This document shows, one piece after another, positions 1 to 10,176 of a stretch of 64,000 nucleotides of DNA. A model generated the notes under the pieces. That model saw only the letters and a program-made list of their open reading frames with translations, did no database searches and was not told the origin of the DNA. The stretch's first letter is position 1. Every line of letters begins with the position of its first letter. Origin of the DNA: Halichoerus grypus (Eukaryota > Chordata > Mammalia > Carnivora > Phocidae); the NCBI RefSeq assembly GCF_964656455.1, contig NC_135715.1, positions 80,578,414 to 80,642,413 on the forward strand. Reading direction: 5' to 3'. Both the position numbers and the translations under genes were made by a program.

Positions 1-324
1 TTTTTTCTTTCTTAACATATATTGCATTATTTGTTTCAGAGGTACAGATCCGAGATTCAACAGTCTTGCACAATTCACAGTGCTTACCAGAACACATACC
101 CTCCCCAGTGTCCATCACCCAGTCACCCCATCCCTCCCACCCCACCCCCCACTCCAGCAACCCTCAGTTTGTTTCCTGAGATTAAGAATTCCTCATATCA
201 GTGAGGTCATATGATACACGTCTTTCTCTGTTGGCCTTATTTCGCTCAGCATAATACCCTCCAGTTCCATCCACGTCCTTGCAAAAGGCAAGATCTCATT
301 CCTTTTGATGGCTGCATAATATTC

Positions 325-369
<45 letters not shown>

Positions 370-588
370 ACATCTTCTTTATCCATTCATCTGTTGATGG
401 ACATCTTGGCTCTTTCCACAGTTTGGCTATTCTGGACATTGCTGCTATAAACATCGGGGTGCACGTACCCTTTCGGGTCCCTACTTTTGTATCTTTGGGG
501 TAAATACCCAGGAGGGCAATTGCTGGATCATATGGTAGCTCTATTTTCAACTTTTTGAGGAACCTCCATACTGTTTTCCAGAGTGGCT
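1..588 (-). mobile_element. LINE-1 3' fragment, array copy 1 (cut by window edge)
   Basis: The sense strand is minus. Reading leftward from 588, the copy starts abruptly inside the ORF2 C-terminus (the [19 protein letters not shown] region), passes a (TA)n tract at 330-367 that shifts the frame after the IYIYIY stretch, and continues into the 3' UTR. The poly-A end lies outside the window. The 5' truncation point is followed by CAGGCCCGGCTATTTTA (589-605), the target-site duplication half shared by most array copies. Confidence 0.93.
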
Positions 589-3407
589 CAGGCCCGGCTA
601 TTTTAGCCGAAGCACGAATTCTCTAAAGAGTTGTTCCCTTGAGTTAGGTGGTTAGCTTTAGGCCTGCAGGCACACCCGGGGCAAGGGTCCGAGCATCAGA
701 AACAAGAGGTGAGTTGAGAGCTCCCTTCCACACCGGCCTGTTTCTCACTCCCTTTCACGTGTGGGACCCTTTCCCGGTCTCCCATACAGGAGCACTGTAA
801 AATTCCTCCGTCTTCAGGAACGGCGATGTTAGATAAAGGGCAGTAACTATACACCATGGATTCTTGGCCTTAGTAGCCTGGTAGGCGAATGAGCTGCAGC
901 TGGGATTCTTTACAGGCTTGTTCCTTCCAAGTCCGTGTTGAGCCCGGAGCATTCCAAGCACACATGGAGCACTAGTGTTACCTTCAGGTAGCAAGAGCTG
1001 AGTCCAGAGGTGCCTTCTGGCCGGAACTGTTTCCGCCTCGGTTTCACGTATGGAACCCGTTCCCCAGGCTCTCACCCACGGTACCCTGTATACTGCTTCC
1101 TCCGTCTAGAGGTCGACGGTAACGGAAGCGCGATTTCTCTACACTGTTGTTTCTTTGAGTTAGAACGCTAGTGATGAGGCTTCCATGCAAAAGTGGGGCC
1201 GCAGTGCTAGCTTGAGGAAACACACAGGGAGTCGTGTTCTGCCTTCTGCTGGGGCCTGAGTCTCACTCGCAAAAAGCTTTGGACTCCCTTGCAGTGCTCT
1301 CATGCACGCACACGACAAAATGCTTCCCCCCTCAGCAGCGGCTGTTTTAGCTGAAGCATGGATTCTCCACCGAGTTTTTCCTTCGAATTAGGCGGTTTTC
1401 AAAAGCCTGCCTGCACACACAGCCGGGGCAACGGTACTCGCCCCATAACCATGGTGTGAGTTGAGAGCTGCCTTCTCTCCGGCCTGTCTCTCCCTCGATT
1501 TTACGAAATGGAACCCGTCCCCAGGCTCTCACCCACAGTACACCCTAAACTGCTATCTCCCACACAGAGGTCGACGGTCGCTAAAGCACGGTTTCTCTTC
1601 AGTGTTGTTTCTCCGAGTTAGAACGCTTGCTCTTAGACTTCCCTGCAAAAGTGGGGCCGCAGTGCTAGCTTCAGGAAACAAGTGGGGAGTCGTGTTCTGC
1701 CTTCTGCCGGGGCCTGAGTCCCACACGGGAAATGGTTCCGCACTCACTTGCAGTGCGCTCCCGCATGCACACAGCAAAATGCGTCCACCCTCGGGCATGG
1801 CTACTTTAGCCGAAGCAGGAATTCTCTACAGAGTTGTTCCTTTGAGTTCGGTGGTTGGCTTTAGGCCTGCAGGCACACCCGGGGCAAGGGTACTAGCCTC
1901 ATAAACAAGAGGTGAGTTGAGAGCTGCCTTCCGCTCCGGCCTGTTTCTCACTCCATTTCACGTATGGGACCCTTTCCCCGGGCTCTCATACACGAGCACT
2001 GTCAAATTCCTCTGGCTTCAGGAACGGCAATGTTAACTAAAGCGCAGTAACTCTATAGCATTGATTCTTGGTGTTAGTAGCCTGGTAAGTAGGCATCCAG
2101 GCACACAGGGTACAGCAGTGCTAATCTCCTAAAACAAGAGGGGAGTCGACAGCAGCCTTCCTTACAGGCCTGCTTCTCACTCCGAGTTACGTTTAGGTTC
2201 CACTTCTCATGCTTTCCCGAAAACACACAATCGAGGAAGTGCACGCTCAGGAAGGGCGATCTTTGCTGACGCACGGGTTCTCTACAGTTTTGTTCCTTTG
2301 CGTTGGGTGGATGGCCCTTAGGACTCCACGCACACACGGGAGAGCCGGTCTAGTTTCCCGAAACAAGAGTTGAGTCGATAGGTGCCTTCTGCCCATGCTT
2401 ATTTCTCCCTCGGAATTCTGCTGGGACTCATTCCCCAGGTTTGCACTCAAGCAGAGTTGAACATGCTGCCACCCTGTGGCGAGGCGAATGAGCTGAAGCT
2501 GGGATTCTTGACCGGCTTCTTTCTGCCAAATCAGTGTGGAGCACTTAGCATTCCTATGCACACATGGAGCAGTAGTGGTAGCTTCAGGTAACAGGAGCTG
2601 AGCCGAGAGGTGCCTTCTGGGCCGGACTTCTTCTCCCTCGGTTTCACGTAAGGAACCCGTTCCCCAGGCTCTCACCCACGGTAGCCTGGAAACTGCTTCC
2701 TCCCTCAGAGACGTGGATGGCAGCTAAAGCACGATTTCTCTACCGTGTTGTTTCTTCGAGTTAGAACGCTAGCGATTAGACTTCCATGCAAAAGTGGGGC
2801 CGCAGAGCTAACTTCATGAAACAAGTGGGGAGGCGTGTCCTCCCTTCTCCCGGGGCCTGAGTCTCACACGGAAAATGGTTTGGGACTCCATTGCACTTCT
2901 CTCACGCATGCACACAGCAAAATGCTTCCAGCCTCAGGAATGCCTATTTTCGCTGAAGCAGGAATTCTCTACAGAGTTGTTCCTTCGACTTAGGTGCTTG
3001 GCTTTAGGCCTGCAGGCACACCCGGGGCAAATGCACTAGCCTCGTAAACAAAAGGTGAGTTGACAGCTGCCTTCTGCACTGGCCTGTCTCTCCCTCGATT
3101 TTACCTATGGAACCTGTCCCCAGGCTGTCACCCACAGTGCGGCGCGAACTGCTTTCTCACACAGAGAGGTCGACGGTAGCTAAAGCACGCTTTCTCTCCA
3201 CTGTTGTTTCTTCGAGTTTGAACGCTAGTGATTAGACTTCCAGGCAAAAGTGGGGCCGCAGTGCGAGCTTCATGAAACAAGTGGGGAGTCGTGTTCTGCT
3301 TTCTTCCGGGGCCTGAGTCTCACACAGGAAATGGTTTGGGACTCAGTTGCAGTGCGCTCACGCTTGCACACAGCAAAATGCGTCCACCCTCAGGCATGGC
3401 TATTTTA
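589..3407 (+). repeat. Satellite block 1, long form (12 monomers of ~229 bp + 60-bp remnant)
   Basis: The block is a tandem array of diverged monomers, each opening with a version of GCTAAAGCACGATTTCTCTAC. Approximate monomer starts are 604, 890, 1118, 1345, 1575, 1803, 2034, 2265, 2489, 2722, 2950 and 3180, with spacings of 224-233. A truncated monomer of about 60 bp lies at 830-889. Recurring landmarks are AAAAGTGGGGCCGCAG (near 1189, 1652, 2790, 3247), the GTCGAC site and CACACCCGGGGCAA. Open frames such as the 142-codon minus-strand frame at 2247-2675 recur only because the block recurs. They lack a recognisable domain and I do not call them genes. Confidence 0.92.
2465..2480 (-). promoter_or_regulatory. 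CTCF-like motif in satellite monomer (first copy)
   Basis: GCTGCCACCCTGTGGC matches the reverse complement of the CTCF core (RSYGCCMYCTRSTGGY) at 14 of 16 positions. It sits once in each long satellite block, at the start of the monomer beginning near 2489, and is absent from short blocks. Blocks 4, 5 and 13 have A in place of the last C. This is a sequence match only, and binding is not shown. Confidence 0.3.
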
Positions 3408-4056
3408 TTTATTTATTTTTTTTTTTGCTAGAATTATGTGTTTTTCTTTTCTTTTATTTTTTTTAATTTTTTTATTGTTATGTTAATCCCCATACATTAC
3501 ATCATTAGTTTTAGATATAGTGTTCCATGATTCATTGTTTGTGCATAACACCCAGTGCTCCATGCAGAACGTGCCCTCCTCAATACCCATCACCAGGCTA
3601 ACCCATCTTCCCACCCCCCTCCCCTCTAGAACCCTCAGTTTGTTTTTCAGAGTCCATCGTCTCTCATCGTTCTACGCCCCCTCCGATTTCCCCCCCTTCA
3701 TTCTTCCCCTCCTGCTACATTCTTCTTCTTTTTTTTTCTTTCTTAACATATATTGCATTATTTGTTTCAGAGGTACAGATCCGAGATTCAACAGTCTTGC
3801 ACAACTCACAGTGCTTACCAGAACACATACCCTCCCCAGTGTCCATCACCCAGTCACCCCATCCCTCCCACCCCACCCCCCACTCCAGCAACCCTCAGTT
3901 TGTTTCCTGAGATTAAGAATTCCTCATATCAGTGAGGTCATATGATACACGTCTTTCTCTGTTTGACTTATTTCGCTCAGCATAATACCCTCCAGTTCCA
4001 TCCACGTCGTTGCAAATGGCAAGATCTCATTCCTTTTGATGGCTGCATAATATTCC

Positions 4057-4096
<40 letters not shown>

Positions 4097-4315
4097 ACAT
4101 CTTCTTTATCCATTCATCTGTTGATGGACATCTTGGCTCTTTCCACAGTTTGGCTATTCTGGACATTGCTGCTATAAACATCGGGGTGCACGTACCCTTT
4201 TGGGTCCCTACTTTTGTATCTTTGGGGTAAATACCCAGGAGGGCAATTGCTGGATCATATGGTAGCTCTATTTTCAACTTTTTCAGGAACCTCCATACTG
4301 TTTTCCAGAGTGGCT
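3408..4315 (-). mobile_element. LINE-1 3' fragment, array copy 2 (complete insertion)
   Basis: This is a full view of the array L1, in minus-strand sense. The ORF2 C-terminal remnant (117 codons open, 3924-4277) contains FIAAMSRIAKLWKEPRCPSTD and MEYYAAIKRNEILPF, matching the end of mammalian L1 ORF2p, which encodes the endonuclease/reverse transcriptase. ORF2 ends at the TSLI stop near 3924. The 3' UTR with its G-rich stretch (plus-strand CCCACCCCACCCCCCAC) follows, then a polyadenylation signal (TTTATT on plus, 3471-3476) and a T-rich tail at 3408-3470. The tail is split by GCTAGAATTATGTG. Flanking duplications are CAGGCATGGCTATTTTA (3391-3407) and CAGGCCCGGCTATTTTA (4316-4332). All coding function is lost because only the tail of ORF2 is present. 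Confidence 0.95.
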
Positions 4316-5535
4316 CAGGCCCGGCTATTTTAGCCGAAGCACGAATTCTCTAAAGAGTTGTTCCCTTGAGTTAGGTGGTTGGCTTTAGGCCTGCAGGCAC
4401 ACCCGGGGCAAGGGTCCGAGCATCAGAAACAAGAGGTGAGTTGAGAGCTCCCTTCCACACCGGCCTGTTTCTCACTCCCTTTCACGTGTGGGACCCTTTC
4501 CCGGTCTCCCATACAGGAGCACTGTAAAATTCCTCCGTCTTCAGGAACGGCAATGTTAGATAAAGGGCAGTAACTATACACCATGGATTCTTGGCCTTAG
4601 TAGCCTGGTAGGCGAATGAGCTGCAGCTGGGATTCTTTACAGGCTTGTTCCTTCCAAGTCCGTGTTGAGCCCGGAGCATTCCAAGCACACATGGAGCACT
4701 AGTGTTAGCTTCAGGTAGCAAGAGCTGAGTCCAGAGGTGCCTTCTGGCCGGAACTGTTTCCGCCTCGGTTTCACGTATGGAACCCGTTCCCCAGGCTCTC
4801 ACCCACGGTACCCTGTATACTGCTTCCTCCGTCTAGAGGTCGACGGTAACGGAAGCGCGATTTCTCTACACTGTTGTTTCTTTGAGTTAGAACGCTAGTG
4901 ATGAGGCTTCCATGCAAAAGTGGGGCCGCAGTGCTAGCTTGAGGAAACACACGGGGAGTCGTGTTCTGCCTTCTGCTGGGGCCTGAGTCTCACTCGCAAA
5001 AAGCTTTGGACTCCCTTGCAGTGCTCTCATGCACGCACACGACAAAATGCTTCCCCCTCAGCAGCGGCTGTTTTAGCTGGAGCATGGATTCTCCACCGAG
5101 TTTTTCCTTTGAGTTAGGCGGTTTTCATTAAGCCTGCCTGCACACACAGCCGGGGCAACGGTACTCGCCCCATAACCGTGGTGTGAGTTGAGAGCTGCCT
5201 TCTCTCCGGCCTGTCTCTCCCTTGATTTTACGAACTGGAACCCGTCCCCAGGCTGTCACCCACAGTACACCCTAAACTGCTATCTCCCACACAGAGGTCG
5301 ACGGTAGCTAAAGCACGGTTTCTCTTCAGTGTTGTTTCTCCGAGTTAGAACGCTTGCTCTTAGACTTCCCGGCAAAAGTGGGGCCGCAGTGTTAGCTTCA
5401 GGAAACAAGTGGGGAGTCGTGTTCTGCTTTCTTCCGGGGCCTGAGTCTCACACAGGAAATGGTTTGGGACTCAGTTGCAGTGCGCTCACGCTTGCACACA
5501 GCAAAATGCGTCCACCCTCAGGCATGGCTATTTTA
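4316..5535 (+). repeat. Satellite block 2, short form (seven monomers deleted)
   Basis: The block is 1220 bp instead of 2819. It follows the long form up to the monomer carrying CTTGCTCTTAGACTTCC, then jumps to the last monomer (TTTCTTCCGGGGCCTG) inside a 26-bp tract common to both parents at 5402-5427. The 1599-bp difference equals seven monomers, as expected from misaligned homologous recombination. It carries the GGGTCCGAGCATC variant like blocks 1, 3, 11 and 12. Confidence 0.92.
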
Positions 5536-6181
5536 TTTATTTATTTATTTTTTTTGCTAGAATTATGTGTTTTTCTTTTCTTTTTTTTTAATTTTTTTAT
5601 TGTTATGTTAATCCCCATACATTACATCATTAGTTTTAGATATAGTGTTCCATGATTCATTGTTTGTGCATAACACCCAGTGCTCCATGCAGAACGTGCC
5701 CTCCTCAATACCCATCACCAGGCTAACCCATCTTCCCACCCCCCTCCCCTCTAGAACCCTCAGTTTGTTTTTCAGAGTCCATCGTCTCTCATGGTTCTTC
5801 TCCCCCTCCGATTTCCCCCCCTTCATTCTTCCCCTCCTGCTACATTCTTTTTCTTCTTTTTTTCTTTCTTAACATATATTGCATTATTTGTTTCAGAGGT
5901 ACAGATCCGAGATTCAACAGTCTTGCACAATTCACAGTGCTTACCAGAACACATACTCTCCCCAGTGTCCATCACCCAGTCACCCCATCCCTCCCACCCC
6001 ACCCCCCACTCCAGCAACCCTCAGTTTGTTTCCTGAGATTAAGAATTCCTCATATCAGTGAGGTCATATGATACACGTCTTTCTCTGTTTGACTTATTTC
6101 GCTCAGCATAATACCCTCCAGTTCAATCCACGTCGTTGCAAATGGCAAGATCTCATTCCTTTTGATGGCTGCATAATATTC

Positions 6182-6226
<45 letters not shown>

Positions 6227-6445
6227 ACATCTTCTTTATCCATTCATCTGTTGATGGACATCTTGGCTCTTTCCACAGTTTGGCTATTCTGGACATTGCT
6301 GCTATGAACATCGGGGTGCACGTACCCTTTCGGGTCCCTACTTTTGTATCTTTGGGGTAAATACCCAGGAGGGCAATTGCTGGATCATATGGTAGCTCTA
6401 TTTTCAACTTTTTGAGGAACCTCCATACTGTTTTCCAGAGTGGCT
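5536..6445 (-). mobile_element. LINE-1 3' fragment, array copy 3
   Basis: This is the same insertion as the other array L1s. Private or shared variants include CATACTCTCCCC (near 5955), CAGTTCAATCCACG (near 6120) and GCTATGAACATCGG (near 6303), all found again only in copy 11 (32211-33122). The (TA)n tract at 6187-6224 breaks the ORF2 frame. Upstream of it the remnant reads through [14 protein letters not shown], the conserved ORF2 segment next to the truncation point. Confidence 0.93.
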
Positions 6446-9263
6446 CAGGCACGGTTATTTTAGCCGAAGCACGAATTCTCTAAAGAGTTGTTCCCTTGAG
6501 TTAGGTGGTTGGCTTTAGGCCTGCAGGCACACCCGGGGCAAGGGTCCGAGCATCAGAAACAAGAGGTGAGTTGAGAGCTCCCTTCCACACCGGCCTGTTT
6601 CTCACTCCCTTTCACGTGTGGGACCCTTTCCCGGTCTCCCATACAGGAGCACTGTAAAATTCCTCCGTCTTCAGGAACGGCGATGTTAGATAAAGGGCAG
6701 TAACTATACACCATGGATTCTTGGCCTTAGTAGCCTGGTAGGCGAATGAGCTGCAGCTGGGATTCTTTACAGGCTTGTTCCTTCCAAGTCCGTGTTGAGC
6801 CCGGAGCATTCCAAGCACACATGGAGCACTAGTGTTAGCTTCAGGTAGCAAGAGCTGAGTCCAGAGGTGCCTTCTGGCCGGAACTGTTTCCCCCTCGGTT
6901 TCACGTATGGAACCCGTTCCCCAGGCTCTCACCCACGGTACCCTGTATACTGCTTCCTCCGTCTAGAGGTCGACGGTAACGGAAGCGCGATTTCTCTACA
7001 CTGTTGTTTCTTTGAGTTAGAACGCTAGTGATGAGGCTTCCATGCAAAAGTGGGGCCGCAGTGCTAGCTTGAGGAAACACACGGGGAGTCGTGTTCTGCC
7101 TTCTGCTGGGGCCTGAGTCTCACTCGCAAAAAGCTTTGGACTCCCTTGCAGTGCTCTCATGCACGCACACGACAAAATGCTTCCCCCCTCAGCAGCGGCT
7201 GTTTTAGCTGAAGCATGGATTCTCCACCGAGTTTTTCCTTCGAGTTAGGCGGTTTTCATTAAGCCTGCCTGCACACACAGCCGGGGCAACGGTACTCGCC
7301 CCATAACCATGGTGTGAGTTGAGAGCTGCCTTCTCTCCGGCCTGTCTCTCCCTCGATTTTACGAAATGGAACCCGTCCCAGGCTCTCACCCACAGTACAC
7401 CCTAAACTGCTATCTCCCACACAGAGGTCGACGGTCGCTAAAGCACGGTTTCTCTTCAGTGTTGTTTCTCCGAGTTAGAACGCTTGCTCTTAGACTTCCC
7501 TGCAAAAGTGGGGCCGCAGTGCTAGCTTCAGGAAACAAGTGGGGAGTCGTGTTCTGCCTTCTGCCGGGGCCTGAGTCCCACACGGGAAATGGTTCCGCGC
7601 TCACTTGCAGTGCGCTCACGCATGCACACAGCAAAATGCGTCCACCCTCGGGCATGGCTACTTTAGCCGAAGCAGGAATTCTCTACAGAGTTGTTCCTTT
7701 GAGTTCGGTGGTTGGCTTTAGGCCTGCAGGCACACCCGGGGCAAGGGTACTAGCCTCATAAACAAGAGGTGAGTTGAGAGCTGCCTTCCGCTCCGGCCTG
7801 TTTCTCACTCCATTTCACGTATGGGACCCTTTCCCCGGGCTCTCATACACGAGCACTGTCAAATTCCTCTGGCTTCAGGAACGGCAATGTTAACTAAAGC
7901 GCAGTAACTCTATAGCATTGATTCTTGGTGTTAGTAGCCTGGTAAGTAGGCATCCAGGCACACAGGGTACAGCAGTGCTAATCTCCTAAAACAAGAGGGG
8001 AGTCGACAGCAGCCTTCCTTACAGGCCTGCTTCTCACTCCGAGTTACGTTTAGGTTCCACTTCTCATGCTTTCCCGAAAACACACAATCGAGGAAGTGCA
8101 CGCTCAGGAAGGGCGATCTTTGCTGACGCACGGGTTCTCTACAGTTTTGTTCCTTTGCGTTGGGTGGATGGCCCTTAGGACTCCACGCACACACGGGAGA
8201 GCCGGTCTAGTTTCCCGAAACAAGAGTTGAGTCGATAGGTGCCTTCTGCCCATGCTTATTTCTCCCTCGGAATTCTGCTGGGACTCATTCCCCAGGTTTG
8301 CACTCAAGCAGAGTTGAACATGCTGCCACCCTGTGGCGAGGCGAATGAGCTGAAGCTGGGATTCTTGACCGGCTTCTTTCTGCCAAATCAGTGTGGAGCA
8401 CTTAGCATTCCTATGCACACATGGAGCAGTAGTGGTAGCTTCAGGTAACAGGAGCTGAGCCGAGAGGTGCCTTCTGGGCCGGACTTCTTCTCCCTCGGTT
8501 TCACGTAAGGAACCCGTTCCCCAGGCTCTCACCCACGGTAGCCTGGAAACTGCTTCCTCCCTCAGAGACGTGGATGGCAGCTAAAGCACGATTTCTCTAC
8601 CGTGTTGTTTCTTCGAGTTAGAACGCTAGCGATTAGACTTCCATGCAAAAGTGGGGCCGCAGAGCTAACTTCATGAAACAAGTGGGGAGGCGTGTCCTCC
8701 CTTCTCCCGGGGCCTGAGTCTCACACGGAAAATGGTTTGGGACTCCATTGCACTTCTCTCACGCATGCACACAGCAAAATGCTTCCAGCCTCAGGAATGC
8801 CTATTTTCGCTGAAGCAGGAATTCTCTACAGAGTTGTTCCTTCGACTTAGGTGCTTGGCTTTAGGCCTGCAGGCACACCCGGGGCAAATGCACTAGCCTC
8901 GTAAACAAAAGGTGAGTTGACAGCTGCCTTCTGCACTGGCCTGTCTCTCCCTCGATTTTACCTATGGAACCTGTCCCCAGGCTGTCACCCACAGTGCGGC
9001 GCGAACTGCTTTCTCACACAGAGAGGTCGACGGTAGCTAAAGCACGCTTTCTCTCCACTGTTGTTTCTTCGAGTTTGAACGCTAGTGATTAGACTTCCAG
9101 GCAAAAGTGGGGCCGCAGTGCGAGCTTCATGAAACAAGTGGGGAGTCGTGTTCTGCTTTCTTCCGGGGCCTGAGTCTCACACAGGAAATGGTTTGGGACT
9201 CAGTTGCAGTGCGCTCACGCTTGCACACAGCAAATGCGTCCACCCTCAGGCATGGCTATTTTA
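6446..9263 (+). repeat. Satellite block 3, long form
   Basis: The block has twelve monomers plus the 60-bp remnant. The right half of the L1 target-site duplication here reads CAGGCACGGTTATTTTA. One C is missing in CCCGTCCCAGG (near 7374), shared with blocks 11 and 12. It has the GGGTCCGAG variant and the GGTCTAGTTTCC variant (near 8204). Confidence 0.92.
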
Positions 9264-9914
9264 TTTATTTATTTTTTTTTTTGCTAGAATTTTGTGTTTT
9301 TCTTTTCTTTTCTTTTTTTTAATTTTTTTATTGTTATGTTAATCCCCATACATTACATCATTAGTTTTAGATATAGTGTTCCATGATTCATTGTTTGTGC
9401 ATAACACCCAGTGCTCCATGCAGAACGTGCCCTCCTCAATACCCATCACCAGGCTAACCCATCTTCCCACCCCCCTCCCCTCTAGAACCCTCAGTTTGTT
9501 TTTCAGAGTCCATCGTCTCTCATCGTTCTACTCGGCCTCCGATTTCCCCCCCTTCATTCTTCCCCTCCTGCTACATTCTTCTTCTTTTTTTTTCTTTCTT
9601 AACATATATTGCATTATTTGTTTCAGAGGTACAGATCTGAGATTCAACAGTCTTGCACAATTCACAGTGCTTACCAGAACAACACATACCCTCCCCAGTG
9701 TCCATCACCCAGTCACCCCATCCCTCCCACCCCACCCCCCACTCCAGCAACCCTCAGTTTGTTTCCTGAGATTAAGAATTCCTCATATCAGTGAGGTCAT
9801 ATGATACACGTCTTTCTCTGTTGGCCTTATTTCGCTCAGCATAATACCCTCCAGTTCCATCCACGTCGTTGCAAATGGCAAGATCTCATTCCTTTTGATT
9901 GCTGCATAATATTC

Positions 9915-9957
<43 letters not shown>

Positions 9958-10176
9958 ACATCTTCTTTATCCATTCATCTGTTGATGGACATCTTGGCTC
10001 TTTCCACAGTTTGGCTATTCTGGACATTGCTGCTATAAACATCGGGGTGCACGTACCCTTTTGGGTCCCTACTTTTGTATCTTTGGGGTAAATACCCAGG
10101 AGGGCAATTGCTGGATCATATGGTAGCTCTATTTTCAACTTTTTGAGGAACCTCCATACTGTTTTCCAGAGTGGCT
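9264..10176 (-). mobile_element. LINE-1 3' fragment, array copy 4
   Basis: A private 3-bp insertion (CAGAACAACACATACC, near 9676) and a GATTGCTGC variant (near 9897) mark this copy. The (TA)n tract at 9920-9955 has a length that throws the ORF2 remnant out of frame, giving IQWNIMQQ instead of TMEYYAAI. Like copies 1 and 5 it has TTGGCCTTATTTCG in place of TTTGACTTATTTCG. Confidence 0.93.

Noticed and set aside
1553..1798. Possible zinc-finger linker (RRNNTEEKPCFS resembling the TGEKP linker)
   Set aside because: No C2H2 cysteine/histidine spacing surrounds it, and the 229-bp monomer period does not fit the 84-bp period of zinc-finger repeats.
2247..2675. Recurrent 142-codon minus-strand frame (and 106-, 147-, 87-, 81-codon frames) as a multicopy gene family
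   Set aside because: The frames recur only because the satellite recurs, they overlap each other on both strands, have no recognisable domain, and carry no splice or promoter context. Near identity across copies follows from array homogenisation.
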